The position numbers and the translations under genes are program-made. Of a stretch of DNA of 5,024 nt, positions 1-5,024 are shown one piece after another. The notes beneath the pieces are model-generated. The model saw only the letters and a list, made by a program, of their open reading frames with translations. It had not been told where the DNA came from and searched no databases. How positions within the stretch are numbered: position 1 is the first letter of the stretch; every line of letters begins with the position of its first letter. Origin of the DNA: an uncultured Clostridia bacterium (GTDB lineage: Bacteria; Bacillota; Clostridia; Peptostreptococcales; Anaerovoracaceae); the NCBI GenBank assembly GCA_945788655.1, contig CALZMV010000104.1, positions 1 to 5,024 on the forward strand, read 5' to 3'.

Positions 1-133
1 TGTAATAGGCCAGGCTACATCAATTGCCGGTGGCTGTGGACTTAAGCTTATTGATATTGTTGAGGTTAAAATAACTCATGGGCTACTGGCAGGAATTATA
101 GCTACACTATTGGTAAATATTATGTTAATATAA
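1..133 (+). CDS. C-terminal end of a YlbJ/SpoVV-like integral membrane protein (partial)
   Basis: The second reading frame is open from the left edge to a TAA at 131-133, giving the last 43 residues of a protein whose start lies outside the window. The tail carries a Gly-rich GQATSIAGGCGL segment, a charged stretch (DIVEVK) and a hydrophobic end (HGLLAGIIATLLVNIMLI) that looks like a final membrane helix. The pattern of a Gln-x-x-Ser-Ile, then Gly-x-Gly-Leu, then Lys-x-x-His-Gly-Leu-Leu-Ala resembles my recollection of the end of YlbJ, a nucleoside-recognition (Gate) domain protein also called SpoVV, which is involved in dipicolinate movement into the forespore. Position supports this, because ylbJ lies close upstream of ylbM (tmcAL) in Bacillus and many Clostridia. 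Only the tail is visible, so another Gate-domain transporter is possible. That it is a real coding end is fairly sure; the family name is less so. Confidence 0.6.
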   Translation, partial: VIGQATSIAGGCGLKLIDIVEVKITHGLLAGIIATLLVNIMLI

Positions 134-137
134 AGCT

Positions 138-1310
138 ATGAAGAAAAAAAGCGTAGGAATAATAGCTGAATACAATCCGTTTCATAACGGACATCTTTAC
201 CATCTGAATCAGTCAAAAAAGTTAAGCGGTGCAGAAGTGTCCGTTGTAGCCATGAGCGGTAATTTCCTGCAGAGAGGGCAGATTGCCATTGCTGACAAAT
301 GGTCGAGAGCAGAAGCTGCTGTGCGCTGTGGAGCAGATTTGGTGGTTGAAATACCCGTTGTTTTTGCGTGCAACTCTGCACCTGTTTTTGCCAAGGCAGG
401 CGTTGAAATACTTGAAGCACTGGGAGTAGATTATATTTCTTTTGGAAGCGAATCAGGAAATATCCATGAGTTAATGGATATTGTTAAACTATTGAATGAA
501 AAAGAACAGGAAATAGAAGCTTCTATAAGAGATTCTGTAAAAAAAGGGTTATCTTATCCAAGGGCTCGAAGTGATGCTCTTATACAGATGATTGGAAGGG
601 AAAAGGCAAGGATTATTGATACTTCAAACAATATTCTTGCTTTGGAGTATCTAAAGAACATTAAAAAGGCAACACCAATAACCGTTAAGCGCAGCGGTCC
701 GGGATATAATGATTTAGAAGCATCTGAAGAGTTTGCATCAGCTACCGCAATCAGGTATATGATGGAAGAGAACATTGAAATATCAGCATTTATGCCCCCT
801 GAATCCATTGATACAGTAAGAAAATGCCTAAAACCATCTAAAGATGTGATTTTTAGAATGATTTGCCAGCAGGGCTTAATAAAAAATGCCGAAAATCTGG
901 ATGCGGTAAGTGCCGGCGGAGAAGGTCTTGGTAATAAGCTGAAAAATAACATCAGATATGTTAATTCCTTGGACGAACTTGTTGAATCCATGAAATCCAA
1001 AAGATATACAAGAACCAGAATTGAAAGATTTTTGACACATTGCCTTTTAGAAATAGAAGATATTAGATACGAAAACTATATAAGGATATTAGCTTTTAAC
1101 AAAAAAGGAAGTGCATATCTTAAAAATATAAAGAAAAATGAGACACTTGCGCTACCGATTATTACGAACATTAACAAAGAGGCAAAGAGCTTGCTTAATA
1201 TCCAAAGAACACTTAAGAAGGATATTTTAGCTTCAGATATATACAACATGGCATCGGGGAGGGATTTATATGCCTTCTCAGATTATGTCATAAAGCCTTT
1301 TACTCTATAA
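138..1310 (+). CDS. tmcAL: tRNA(Met) cytidine acetate ligase TmcAL (YlbM)
   Basis: The 390-residue product matches the YlbM/TmcAL nucleotidyltransferase family (usually about 390-420 residues). The family activates acetate with ATP to acetyl-AMP and acetylates the wobble cytidine (C34) of elongator tRNA-Met, giving N4-acetylcytidine in the cytosol. An N-terminal Rossmann-like nucleotidyltransferase core shows GIIAEYNPFHNGH (residues 7-19) with the HxGH-type ATP motif at 16-19. It is followed by DLVVEIP (67-73), FGSESG (102-107), KRSGPGYND (184-192) and SATAIR (201-206), the last resembling the SxSxxR-type motif of such enzymes. The C-terminal third is Lys-rich and less distinctive. The ATG at 138 lies 4 bases after the upstream stop and has no recognisable Shine-Dalgarno sequence, so translational coupling is likely. 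The start is supported by the family N-terminus beginning only a few residues before the GIIAEYNPFH motif. niaR follows 30 bases downstream, apparently in the same operon. Confidence 0.93.
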   Translation: MKKKSVGIIAEYNPFHNGHLYHLNQSKKLSGAEVSVVAMSGNFLQRGQIAIADKWSRAEAAVRCGADLVVEIPVVFACNSAPVFAKAGVEILEALGVDYISFGSESGNIHELMDIVKLLNEKEQEIEASIRDSVKKGLSYPRARSDALIQMIGREKARIIDTSNNILALEYLKNIKKATPITVKRSGPGYNDLEASEEFASATAIRYMMEENIEISAFMPPESIDTVRKCLKPSKDVIFRMICQQGLIKNAENLDAVSAGGEGLGNKLKNNIRYVNSLDELVESMKSKRYTRTRIERFLTHCLLEIEDIRYENYIRILAFNKKGSAYLKNIKKNETLALPIITNINKEAKSLLNIQRTLKKDILASDIYNMASGRDLYAFSDYVIKPFTL

Positions 1311-1330
1311 AAGTTGAATCATGTTAAAAC

Positions 1331-1336
1331 AGGTGA
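1331..1336 (+). promoter_or_regulatory. Ribosome binding site that sets the niaR start
   Basis: AGGTGA lies 4 bases before ATG 1341. The alternative upstream TTG at 1314 is only 3 bases past the tmcAL stop and has no purine-rich site in front of it. This favours the ATG and shortens the longest open frame by nine residues. Confidence 0.75.
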
Positions 1337-1340
1337 AGAA

Positions 1341-1886
1341 ATGAACGCAGAAACAAGAAGAAAAAAAATAATCGATATCCTGGCAGGGGAAACCAAACCT
1401 ATATCTGCATCTCGTCTTGCTGAAGAATTTGGTGTCAGCAGGCAGATAATTGTTGGAGATATTGCTATTATTCGTGCCAGCGGGATGGATATTTCATCTT
1501 TGGCAAGGGGATATGTCTTGGAAAAGAAAAATGGACTTCAGAGAGTGTTCAAAGTTATGCATTCAGACGAAGATGTGGAAAAGGAGTTAAATCTCATAGT
1601 TGATGCAGGTGGTACGGTAGTTGATGTGTTTGTCTTCCATAAGTTTTACGGAACCCTTCGTGCAGAGATGAATATCAGATCCAGATTAAATGTTCAAACC
1701 TTCATGGAAAACATCACTACAGGAAAATCAAGTCTTCTTAAGAATGTGACATCCGGATATCATTATCACACAGTTGCTGCAGAAAGTGTTGAAGTTCTTG
1801 ATATGATAGAAAGCAAGCTATCCGAATATGGATTTTTGGCGCCGCTGCAGGAATATGAGCCGAGTGAAATTAAGGCATCATTGTAA
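1341..1886 (+). CDS. niaR: Niacin-responsive transcriptional repressor NiaR (HTH_11 plus 3H domain)
   Basis: From ATG 1341 the product has 181 residues, typical of NiaR (YrxA; about 170-180). In Firmicutes this cytosolic repressor senses niacin and turns off NAD synthesis and niacin uptake genes. Residues 5-60 form a winged helix-turn-helix of the HTH_11 type, with LAEEFGVSRQIIVGDI (26-41) as the recognition region and RGYVLEK as the wing. Residues about 70-170 are the 3H domain, with VFHKFYG (98-104), RSRLNVQTFM (113-122) and SGYHYHTV (138-145). H74, E82, H141 and H143 are spaced as the metal ligands I recall for the Thermotoga homologue TM1602, so the site looks intact. It probably shares a transcript with tmcAL and ends at an intrinsic terminator. 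No NAD or niacin gene lies in the window, so its targets are elsewhere. I could not pick out an operator with confidence. Confidence 0.9.
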   Translation: MNAETRRKKIIDILAGETKPISASRLAEEFGVSRQIIVGDIAIIRASGMDISSLARGYVLEKKNGLQRVFKVMHSDEDVEKELNLIVDAGGTVVDVFVFHKFYGTLRAEMNIRSRLNVQTFMENITTGKSSLLKNVTSGYHYHTVAAESVEVLDMIESKLSEYGFLAPLQEYEPSEIKASL

Positions 1887-1901
1887 TGATGTCTTTTTTT
1901 T
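1872..1901 (+). terminator. Rho-independent terminator of the tmcAL-niaR operon
   Basis: A 10-bp stem (1872-1881 with 1886-1895, including one G-T pair) with a TGTA loop runs directly into eight T residues at 1894-1901. The niaR stop codon (1884-1886) lies in the loop and at the start of the right arm, so the terminator overlaps the coding end. It separates the operon from ackA, which has its own promoter a few bases later. Confidence 0.8.
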
Positions 1902-1910
1902 ATAAAACCC

Positions 1911-1939
1911 TTGCAATTTAGGGACTTATTGTATATACT
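1911..1939 (+). promoter_or_regulatory. Sigma-A-type promoter of ackA
   Basis: TTGCAA (1911-1916) and TATACT (1934-1939) are separated by 17 bases, and each hexamer is one or two bases from consensus. The predicted transcription start is near 1946, leaving an untranslated leader of about 40 bases. GGAGGA at 1975-1980 is a strong ribosome binding site 5 bases before the ATG. Confidence 0.75.
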
Positions 1940-1985
1940 ATTTTAGGTTAAACAGTTAATTTTTAGAAACAAATGGAGGATAGAT

Positions 1986-3194
1986 ATGAAAGTTTTAGTT
2001 ATCAATTGCGGCAGTTCATCACTAAAATATCAGGTTCTAGACATGACAACTGAAGCGTTATTATGCAAAGGTTTAGTTGAAAGAATCGGTATGGATGGTT
2101 CGGTTATTACACACGAAAAAATAGGTCAGGACAAGGTTAAAACAGAAGTACCTATGAAGGATCACAAGGATGCGATTGAACAGGTTCTTACCGCTGTTCA
2201 GGATGCAGACCACGGCGTTGTAAAATCTATGGACGAAATCGGAGCAGTTGGACACAGAGTTGTACATGCCGGTGAAAAGTTCGCTTCATCTGTACTTATT
2301 ACAGAAGAAGTTATCAAGGCTTTAGAAGAATGCGTAGATTTAGCACCTCTTCACAATCCACCTAACTTATTAGGTATCGCAGCATGCCAGCAGTTAATGC
2401 CTAACACTCCAATGGTTGGTGTATTCGATACAGCTTTCCATCAGACTATGCCAGCTGAATCATACATCTATGCTATTCCATATGAATATTATCAGAAGCA
2501 TGGTATCAGAAGATACGGTTTCCACGGTACTTCCCACAAGTATGTTGCAGAAAGAGCTGCAGACATTTTAAATGTTGATTTAGAAGATCTTAAGCTTATT
2601 ACTTGCCACTTAGGTAACGGTGCATCTGTTTCCGCTATCAAGAGAGGTAAGTGTATCGACACTTCAATGGGATTCACTCCACTTGAAGGTCTCGTAATGG
2701 GTACAAGATCCGGTGACATTGACCCTGCTATCGTAACATTCATCAGAGAAAAGGAAAATCTTCCACAGGGTAAGGCGAACGAAATCTTAAATAAGAAGTC
2801 CGGCGTTTTAGGTATTTCCGGAGTATCCAGTGACTTCAGAGATATCGAAGAAGCTGTTGCTCAGGGTAACGAAAGAGCAGAATTAGCTCTTAAGGTATTT
2901 GCTCACAAGGTAAGATTCTACATCGGTGCATACATCGCTGAAATGAATGGTGTTGACGCTATCATCTTCACAGCAGGTGTAGGTGAAAACGACGTTACAA
3001 TGAGAGAACTTATCTGCCACAACTTAGGAAACTTAGGAATTAAGTTAGATCCGTTAAAGAACAAGGTAAGAGGTAAGGAAACAATCATCTCCACAGAAGA
3101 TTCAAAGGTTAAACTTCTTCTTATCCCTACAAATGAAGAATTAATGATCGCAAGAGATACATTCAACATTGTTATGGGAAGACCTGTAAAATAG
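1986..3194 (+). CDS. ackA: Acetate kinase
   Basis: The 402-residue product is a full-length acetate kinase (ASKHA fold; family about 395-405 residues). It interconverts acetyl phosphate plus ADP with acetate plus ATP in the cytosol and gives fermenters ATP by substrate-level phosphorylation. Visible signatures are NCGSSSLKY (7-15), GHRVVHAG (89-96), FHGTSHKYV (179-187), HLGNGAS, MGTRSGDIDP (238-247) and FTAGVGEN. Key residues fall at the numbers known from the Methanosarcina thermophila enzyme: R91, D148, H180, R241 and E384. The start is fixed by the strong GGAGGA and the canonical MKVLVINCGSSS opening. Codons such as TTC, AAC and ATC are more frequent than in tmcAL or niaR, suggesting high expression. 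The partner gene pta, which makes acetyl phosphate, is not adjacent. No clear terminator follows, so some transcripts may run on into rpmF. Confidence 0.98.
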   Translation: MKVLVINCGSSSLKYQVLDMTTEALLCKGLVERIGMDGSVITHEKIGQDKVKTEVPMKDHKDAIEQVLTAVQDADHGVVKSMDEIGAVGHRVVHAGEKFASSVLITEEVIKALEECVDLAPLHNPPNLLGIAACQQLMPNTPMVGVFDTAFHQTMPAESYIYAIPYEYYQKHGIRRYGFHGTSHKYVAERAADILNVDLEDLKLITCHLGNGASVSAIKRGKCIDTSMGFTPLEGLVMGTRSGDIDPAIVTFIREKENLPQGKANEILNKKSGVLGISGVSSDFRDIEEAVAQGNERAELALKVFAHKVRFYIGAYIAEMNGVDAIIFTAGVGENDVTMRELICHNLGNLGIKLDPLKNKVRGKETIISTEDSKVKLLLIPTNEELMIARDTFNIVMGRPVK

Positions 3195-3228
3195 TTGAGA
3201 TTTTCAATTCATTTGTTATAAAAAGATG

Positions 3229-3257
3229 TTGACAAGAATGTACAATGAGTGTATAAT
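3229..3257 (+). promoter_or_regulatory. Perfect-consensus sigma-A promoter of rpmF
   Basis: TTGACA (3229-3234) and TATAAT (3252-3257) are exactly 17 bases apart, a full consensus match. Transcription should start near 3264, giving a leader of about 80 bases before the rpmF ATG. This fits the heavy demand for a ribosomal protein. Confidence 0.9.
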
Positions 3258-3264
3258 TAAACAG

Positions 3265-3294
3265 TTGACAAATCTTTAATAAACGAAATTTAAT
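3265..3294 (+). promoter_or_regulatory. Possible second, weaker rpmF promoter
   Basis: A second TTGACA (3265-3270) begins 36 bases after the first. TTTAAT (3289-3294) follows at an 18-base spacing. It could be a tandem promoter or simply leader sequence, since it lies inside the transcript of the consensus promoter. Confidence 0.3.
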
Positions 3295-3305
3295 CAATAA
3301 AGATT
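3271..3305 (+). other. Hairpin-capable inverted repeat in the rpmF leader
   Basis: AATCTTTA (3271-3278) pairs perfectly with TAAAGATT (3298-3305) across a 19-base loop. It lies a few bases after the predicted transcription start, so it would form near the 5' end of the rpmF mRNA. The stem is AT-rich and may act in RNA stability or control, but no function can be assigned. Confidence 0.4.
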
Positions 3306-3325
3306 GACTTCACATAGAAGGATAC

Positions 3326-3341
3326 TTACAAGGAGGTGTAA
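3326..3341 (+). promoter_or_regulatory. rpmF ribosome binding site held in a hexaloop
   Basis: AGGAGGTG (3331-3338) is a near-complete match to the 16S rRNA anti-Shine-Dalgarno sequence, about 6 bases before ATG 3345. The core AGGAGG is exactly the six-base loop between TTACA (3326-3330) and its complement TGTAA (3337-3341). The 5-bp stem is weak, with one G-C pair. The ribosome binding site is sure; the hairpin is tentative. Confidence 0.6.
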
Positions 3342-3344
3342 AAC

Positions 3345-3521
3345 ATGGCAGTACCTAAGAGAAAAACTTCAAAAGCTAGAAGAGATAAGAGAAAATCCGC
3401 TAACATGAAGATGACAGCACCTGGACTTTCAATCTGTCCACAATGTCATGAACCAAAACTCCCTCATAGAGTTTGCCCAAACTGCAACTACTATGATGGA
3501 AAAGAAGTTGTTGAAGCTTAA
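3345..3521 (+). CDS. rpmF: 50S ribosomal protein L32 (bL32), zinc-binding form
   Basis: A 58-residue product beginning MAVPKRKTSKARRDKR is bL32, a small basic protein of the large ribosomal subunit. The N-terminal half is a rich Lys/Arg RNA-binding tail. The C-terminal half is a zinc ribbon with two CxxC pairs, C31-x2-C34 and C44-x2-C47, so this is the zinc-dependent (C+) paralogue type rather than the cysteine-free form that some bacteria use under zinc limitation. The usual length is 56-60 residues, so it is complete. It has its own consensus promoter, a very strong ribosome binding site and a terminator, and so can be transcribed alone. In many Firmicutes rpmF lies between a DUF177 (YceD) gene and plsX. 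Neither is here: ackA lies upstream and dapA faces it from downstream. Confidence 0.97.
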   Translation: MAVPKRKTSKARRDKRKSANMKMTAPGLSICPQCHEPKLPHRVCPNCNYYDGKEVVEA

Positions 3522-3536
3522 TTAACAATGGATTTT

Positions 3537-3565
3537 AGACGGCAGACGTGAGTCTGCCGTTTTTT
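3537..3565 (+). terminator. Strong rho-independent terminator of rpmF
   Basis: A perfect 9-bp stem (ACGGCAGAC 3539-3547 with GTCTGCCGT 3552-3560) closes on a GTGA loop, a GNRA-type tetraloop, and runs into six T residues (3560-3565). Read on the minus strand, the stem is followed by CTAAAATC and lacks a T-run, so it should be a poor terminator for the convergent dapA. Confidence 0.93.
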
Positions 3566-3578
3566 CATTTAGTGATTA

Positions 3579-4457
3579 TTATATTATTCCGTATTCCTGA
3601 AGGACATCATATATAATAAATTGGGTTTTGTTGGTAGGCGGGCATAGAGGAAGGCGATAATCCATGTAACATTTACCCATCATGCATAATGCCGCTTTCA
3701 CTGGAGATGGGTTAACCTCTAAAAACATTGAGTCGATAAGTTCTTTAAGGGCAACCTGTTCTTTTCCAGCTTCCATATGTTTACCGTTATTATAATCACG
3801 AACCATTTTAGAGTATCTTTTTGGAATTATATTGCTTACTGTAGAGATGCAGCCTGAGCCGCCAATTGACATTATCGGTATAGTCTGGTCGTCATTCCCT
3901 GAGTATACATCAAAATCATCATCGGCATATGAGCATATCTGACATATCTGTGAAATGTTACCTGATGCTTCTTTAATCCCTGCAATGTTTGGATGTTCAT
4001 ATAATTTTGCGACACAATTTGGTGTAATATTTACACCTGTTCGTGATGGAACAGAATACATTATTATTGGAATTGATACGCTGTCAGCTATGGCTTCATA
4101 ATGCATTACCAATCCTTTTTCTGTACATTTATTATAATATGGGGTCACTACAAGTAGACCATCGGCTCCTGCATCTTCTGCTTCCTGCGACAAAGCTATT
4201 GCCGCTGCAGTATCATTTGTTCCTGTCCCTACCAATACAGGCACTCTGTTAGAGGTTAGGTCGATAACGAATCTGGAGAGCTGAAGTTTTTCTTTATTTG
4301 ATAATGTGGAGGCTTCACCCGTTGTTCCGCACACAACTAAGGCATCGACCTCTTCTTCTATTTGCCATTCCACTAATTTCCCCATGGAAACATAGTCTAT
4401 TTTATTGTCTTTAAAAGGCGTAATGAGCGCTGTTGCTACTCCTTTGAAAATTGACAA
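3579..4457 (-). CDS. dapA: 4-hydroxy-tetrahydrodipicolinate synthase (dihydrodipicolinate synthase)
   Basis: The 292-residue product is a full-length DapA, a class I aldolase TIM barrel acting in the cytosol. It condenses pyruvate with aspartate semialdehyde in the first committed step to diaminopimelate and lysine, and supplies dipicolinate in spore formers. Signatures are ATALITPF (8-15), GTTGEASTLS (44-53), TPYYNK (105-110), YSVPSRTGVN (134-143) and GIKEASG (160-166). The catalytic set is intact: Schiff-base K162, the T46/Y108/Y134 triad and substrate-binding R139, each one higher than in the E. coli enzyme. The start codon is TTG (4455-4457 on the plus strand), chosen because SIFKGVATALITPF is the normal family N-terminus and no upstream ATG fits. 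An AAGGAAGTG stretch about 6 bases before it serves as a moderate ribosome binding site. It is divergent from asd and convergent with rpmF, and no dapB follows it. Confidence 0.97.
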   Translation of the reverse strand: MSIFKGVATALITPFKDNKIDYVSMGKLVEWQIEEEVDALVVCGTTGEASTLSNKEKLQLSRFVIDLTSNRVPVLVGTGTNDTAAAIALSQEAEDAGADGLLVVTPYYNKCTEKGLVMHYEAIADSVSIPIIMYSVPSRTGVNITPNCVAKLYEHPNIAGIKEASGNISQICQICSYADDDFDVYSGNDDQTIPIMSIGGSGCISTVSNIIPKRYSKMVRDYNNGKHMEAGKEQVALKELIDSMFLEVNPSPVKAALCMMGKCYMDYRLPLCPPTNKTQFIIYDVLQEYGII

Positions 4458-4492
4458 AAGAACACTTCCTTTCTTTTCTATTCTTCTAATTT

Positions 4493-4521
4493 ATTCTATT
4501 CAAAGTAAGCATATTTGTTGA
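4493..4521 (-). promoter_or_regulatory. Tentative dapA promoter, overlapping the asd promoter
   Basis: On the minus strand TCAACA (4521 down to 4516) and TAGAAT (4498 down to 4493) are 17 bases apart, each differing from consensus by one or two bases. Its -35 shares bases 4518-4521 with the asd -35. An alternative nearer the gene (TTGAAT, 17 bases, TAGAAA) is also possible, so the call is weak. Confidence 0.35.
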
Positions 4522-4546
4522 AAAATCAATGTAAAAGTGATAAAAT
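4518..4546 (+). promoter_or_regulatory. Sigma-A-type promoter of asd
   Basis: TTGAAA (4518-4523) and TAAAAT (4541-4546) are 17 bases apart, and a TGA just before the -10 gives an extended -10 (TGn). Transcription should start near 4553, giving a leader of about 50 bases. AGAGGTG at 4590-4596 is a good ribosome binding site 7 bases before ATG 4604. The leader is too short for a lysine riboswitch. Confidence 0.7.
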
Positions 4547-4551
4547 AAGAT

Positions 4552-4569
4552 GTTATAAGCCAGTTATAA
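4552..4569 (+). repeat. Short direct repeat at the asd transcription start
   Basis: GTTATAA occurs at 4552-4558 and again at 4563-4569, 11 bases apart or about one helical turn. Each copy contains the palindrome TTATAA. The pair sits at the predicted asd transcription start, a position where a repressor could bind, but in AT-rich DNA it may be chance. Confidence 0.35.
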
Positions 4570-4603
4570 ATAAATATATTTTTAGATAGAGAGGTGTTTG
4601 CTT

Positions 4604-5024
4604 ATGAGTAAAAAACTTAAAGTTGGAATTCTAGGCGGTACAGGAATGGTTGGTCAAAGATTTATTTCTTTGCTTGATAATCATCCATGGTTTGAAGTTG
4701 TTACAATTGCAGCCAGCGGACGTAGTGAGGGCCTTCGCTATGAGGATGCTGTAGCAGGCAGATGGAAAATGGACACACCTATTCCTGAGGCTGTTAAAGA
4801 TATTGTAATTATGAATGTTAATGATGTTGAAAATGTTGCAAGCACAGTTGACTTTGTTTTCAGTGCCGTAGACATGTCTAAAGATGAAATTAAGGCTATT
4901 GAAGAAGCATATGCAAAAACTGAAACACCTGTTGTTTCAAATAACAGTGCTCACAGATGGACTCCTGACGTCCCAATGGTTATTCCTGAAATAAACCCTG
5001 AGCATTTTGAAGTAATTGAGGCTC
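4604..5024 (+). CDS. asd: Aspartate-semialdehyde dehydrogenase, archaeal/fungal-type, N-terminal part (partial)
   Basis: The frame from ATG 4604 stays open to the window edge, giving the first 140 residues of a protein usually about 360 long. Asd reduces aspartyl phosphate with NADPH to aspartate semialdehyde, the branch point to lysine/diaminopimelate, threonine and methionine. The N-terminal Rossmann domain shows VGILGGTGMVGQRF (7-20), with the nucleotide-binding glycines at 11, 14 and 17. SNNSAHRW (112-119) followed by VP, PE and NPEHF is characteristic, as I recall, of the Asd group common in archaea, fungi and Clostridia rather than the E. coli type. The catalytic cysteine should lie just past the window end and cannot be checked. 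The start is supported by the AGAGGTG site and the family N-terminus. It diverges from dapA, whose product uses the Asd product as substrate. Confidence 0.95.
   Translation, partial: MSKKLKVGILGGTGMVGQRFISLLDNHPWFEVVTIAASGRSEGLRYEDAVAGRWKMDTPIPEAVKDIVIMNVNDVENVASTVDFVFSAVDMSKDEIKAIEEAYAKTETPVVSNNSAHRWTPDVPMVIPEINPEHFEVIEA

Noticed and set aside
554..1000. A 148-residue open frame on the minus strand inside tmcAL
   Set aside because: It lies entirely within a well-supported gene, has no ribosome binding site or recognisable motif, and is explained as a shadow of the tmcAL codons. The same applies to the minus-strand frames inside ackA and the plus-strand frame inside dapA.
1314..1340. Upstream TTG start for niaR adding nine residues
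   Set aside because: It has no ribosome binding site, while ATG 1341 has AGGTGA at a good distance and gives the usual NiaR N-terminus.
3195..3225. Terminator after ackA
   Set aside because: Only a 4-bp TTGA/TCAA pairing without a T-run could be found, too weak to call.
3195..3344. A remnant of the DUF177 (YceD) gene between ackA and rpmF
   Set aside because: The 150 bases hold promoter and leader elements. I saw no open frame or recognisable DUF177 residues.
3537..3578. Bidirectional terminator serving both rpmF and dapA
   Set aside because: The minus-strand reading of the stem is followed by CTAAAATC and not by a T-run, so it only clearly works for rpmF.
4547..4603. Lysine (L-box) riboswitch or T-box before asd
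   Set aside because: The predicted leader is only about 50 bases with no extended pairing. Both RNA classes need well over 100 bases.

Overview
The window reads as a stretch of housekeeping chromosome from a low-GC, spore-forming-type Firmicute. Clostridia, and most likely Lachnospiraceae, is an inference from remembered protein similarity, from AT-rich intergenic DNA with strong GGAGG-type ribosome binding sites, and from the archaeal/fungal-type Asd with a SNNSAHRW segment. No mobile element, CRISPR array, rRNA or tRNA gene was seen. Coding density is high, and no gene-free stretch exceeds about 150 bases.

Left part (1-1900, + strand): the end of a membrane protein resembling the C-terminus of the sporulation protein YlbJ/SpoVV. 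It is followed 4 bases later by tmcAL (ylbM; tRNA-Met wobble cytidine acetate ligase), and then by niaR (niacin-responsive repressor with a 3H domain). The three are tightly packed with no visible internal promoter, and they close with an intrinsic terminator whose stem overlaps the niaR stop codon. They look like one operon.

Middle part (1911-3565, + strand): ackA (acetate kinase), with its own sigma-A-type promoter and every family catalytic residue in place. Then comes rpmF (ribosomal protein bL32, four-cysteine zinc-binding form). The rpmF gene has a perfect-consensus promoter (TTGACA, 17 bases, TATAAT), a short leader that can fold, and a strong terminator with a GTGA tetraloop. From memory of clostridial genomes, ylbM, pta, ackA, a DUF177/YceD gene, rpmF and plsX often run together. 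Here pta, DUF177 and plsX are missing from their usual places and niaR sits where pta would be, so this looks like a rearranged version of a conserved cluster.

Right part (3579-5024): dapA on the minus strand (4-hydroxy-tetrahydrodipicolinate synthase, TTG start) is convergent with rpmF and divergent from asd (aspartate-semialdehyde dehydrogenase, cut off by the window end). Asd makes the aspartate semialdehyde that DapA condenses with pyruvate, so this is a divergent lysine/diaminopimelate (and, in spore formers, dipicolinate) biosynthesis pair. The two genes share a 146-base control region in which the predicted promoters overlap.

I found no convincing evidence of a new biological system. 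The points worth a second look are the altered gene order around ackA, the structured rpmF leader, and the overlapping dapA/asd promoters.
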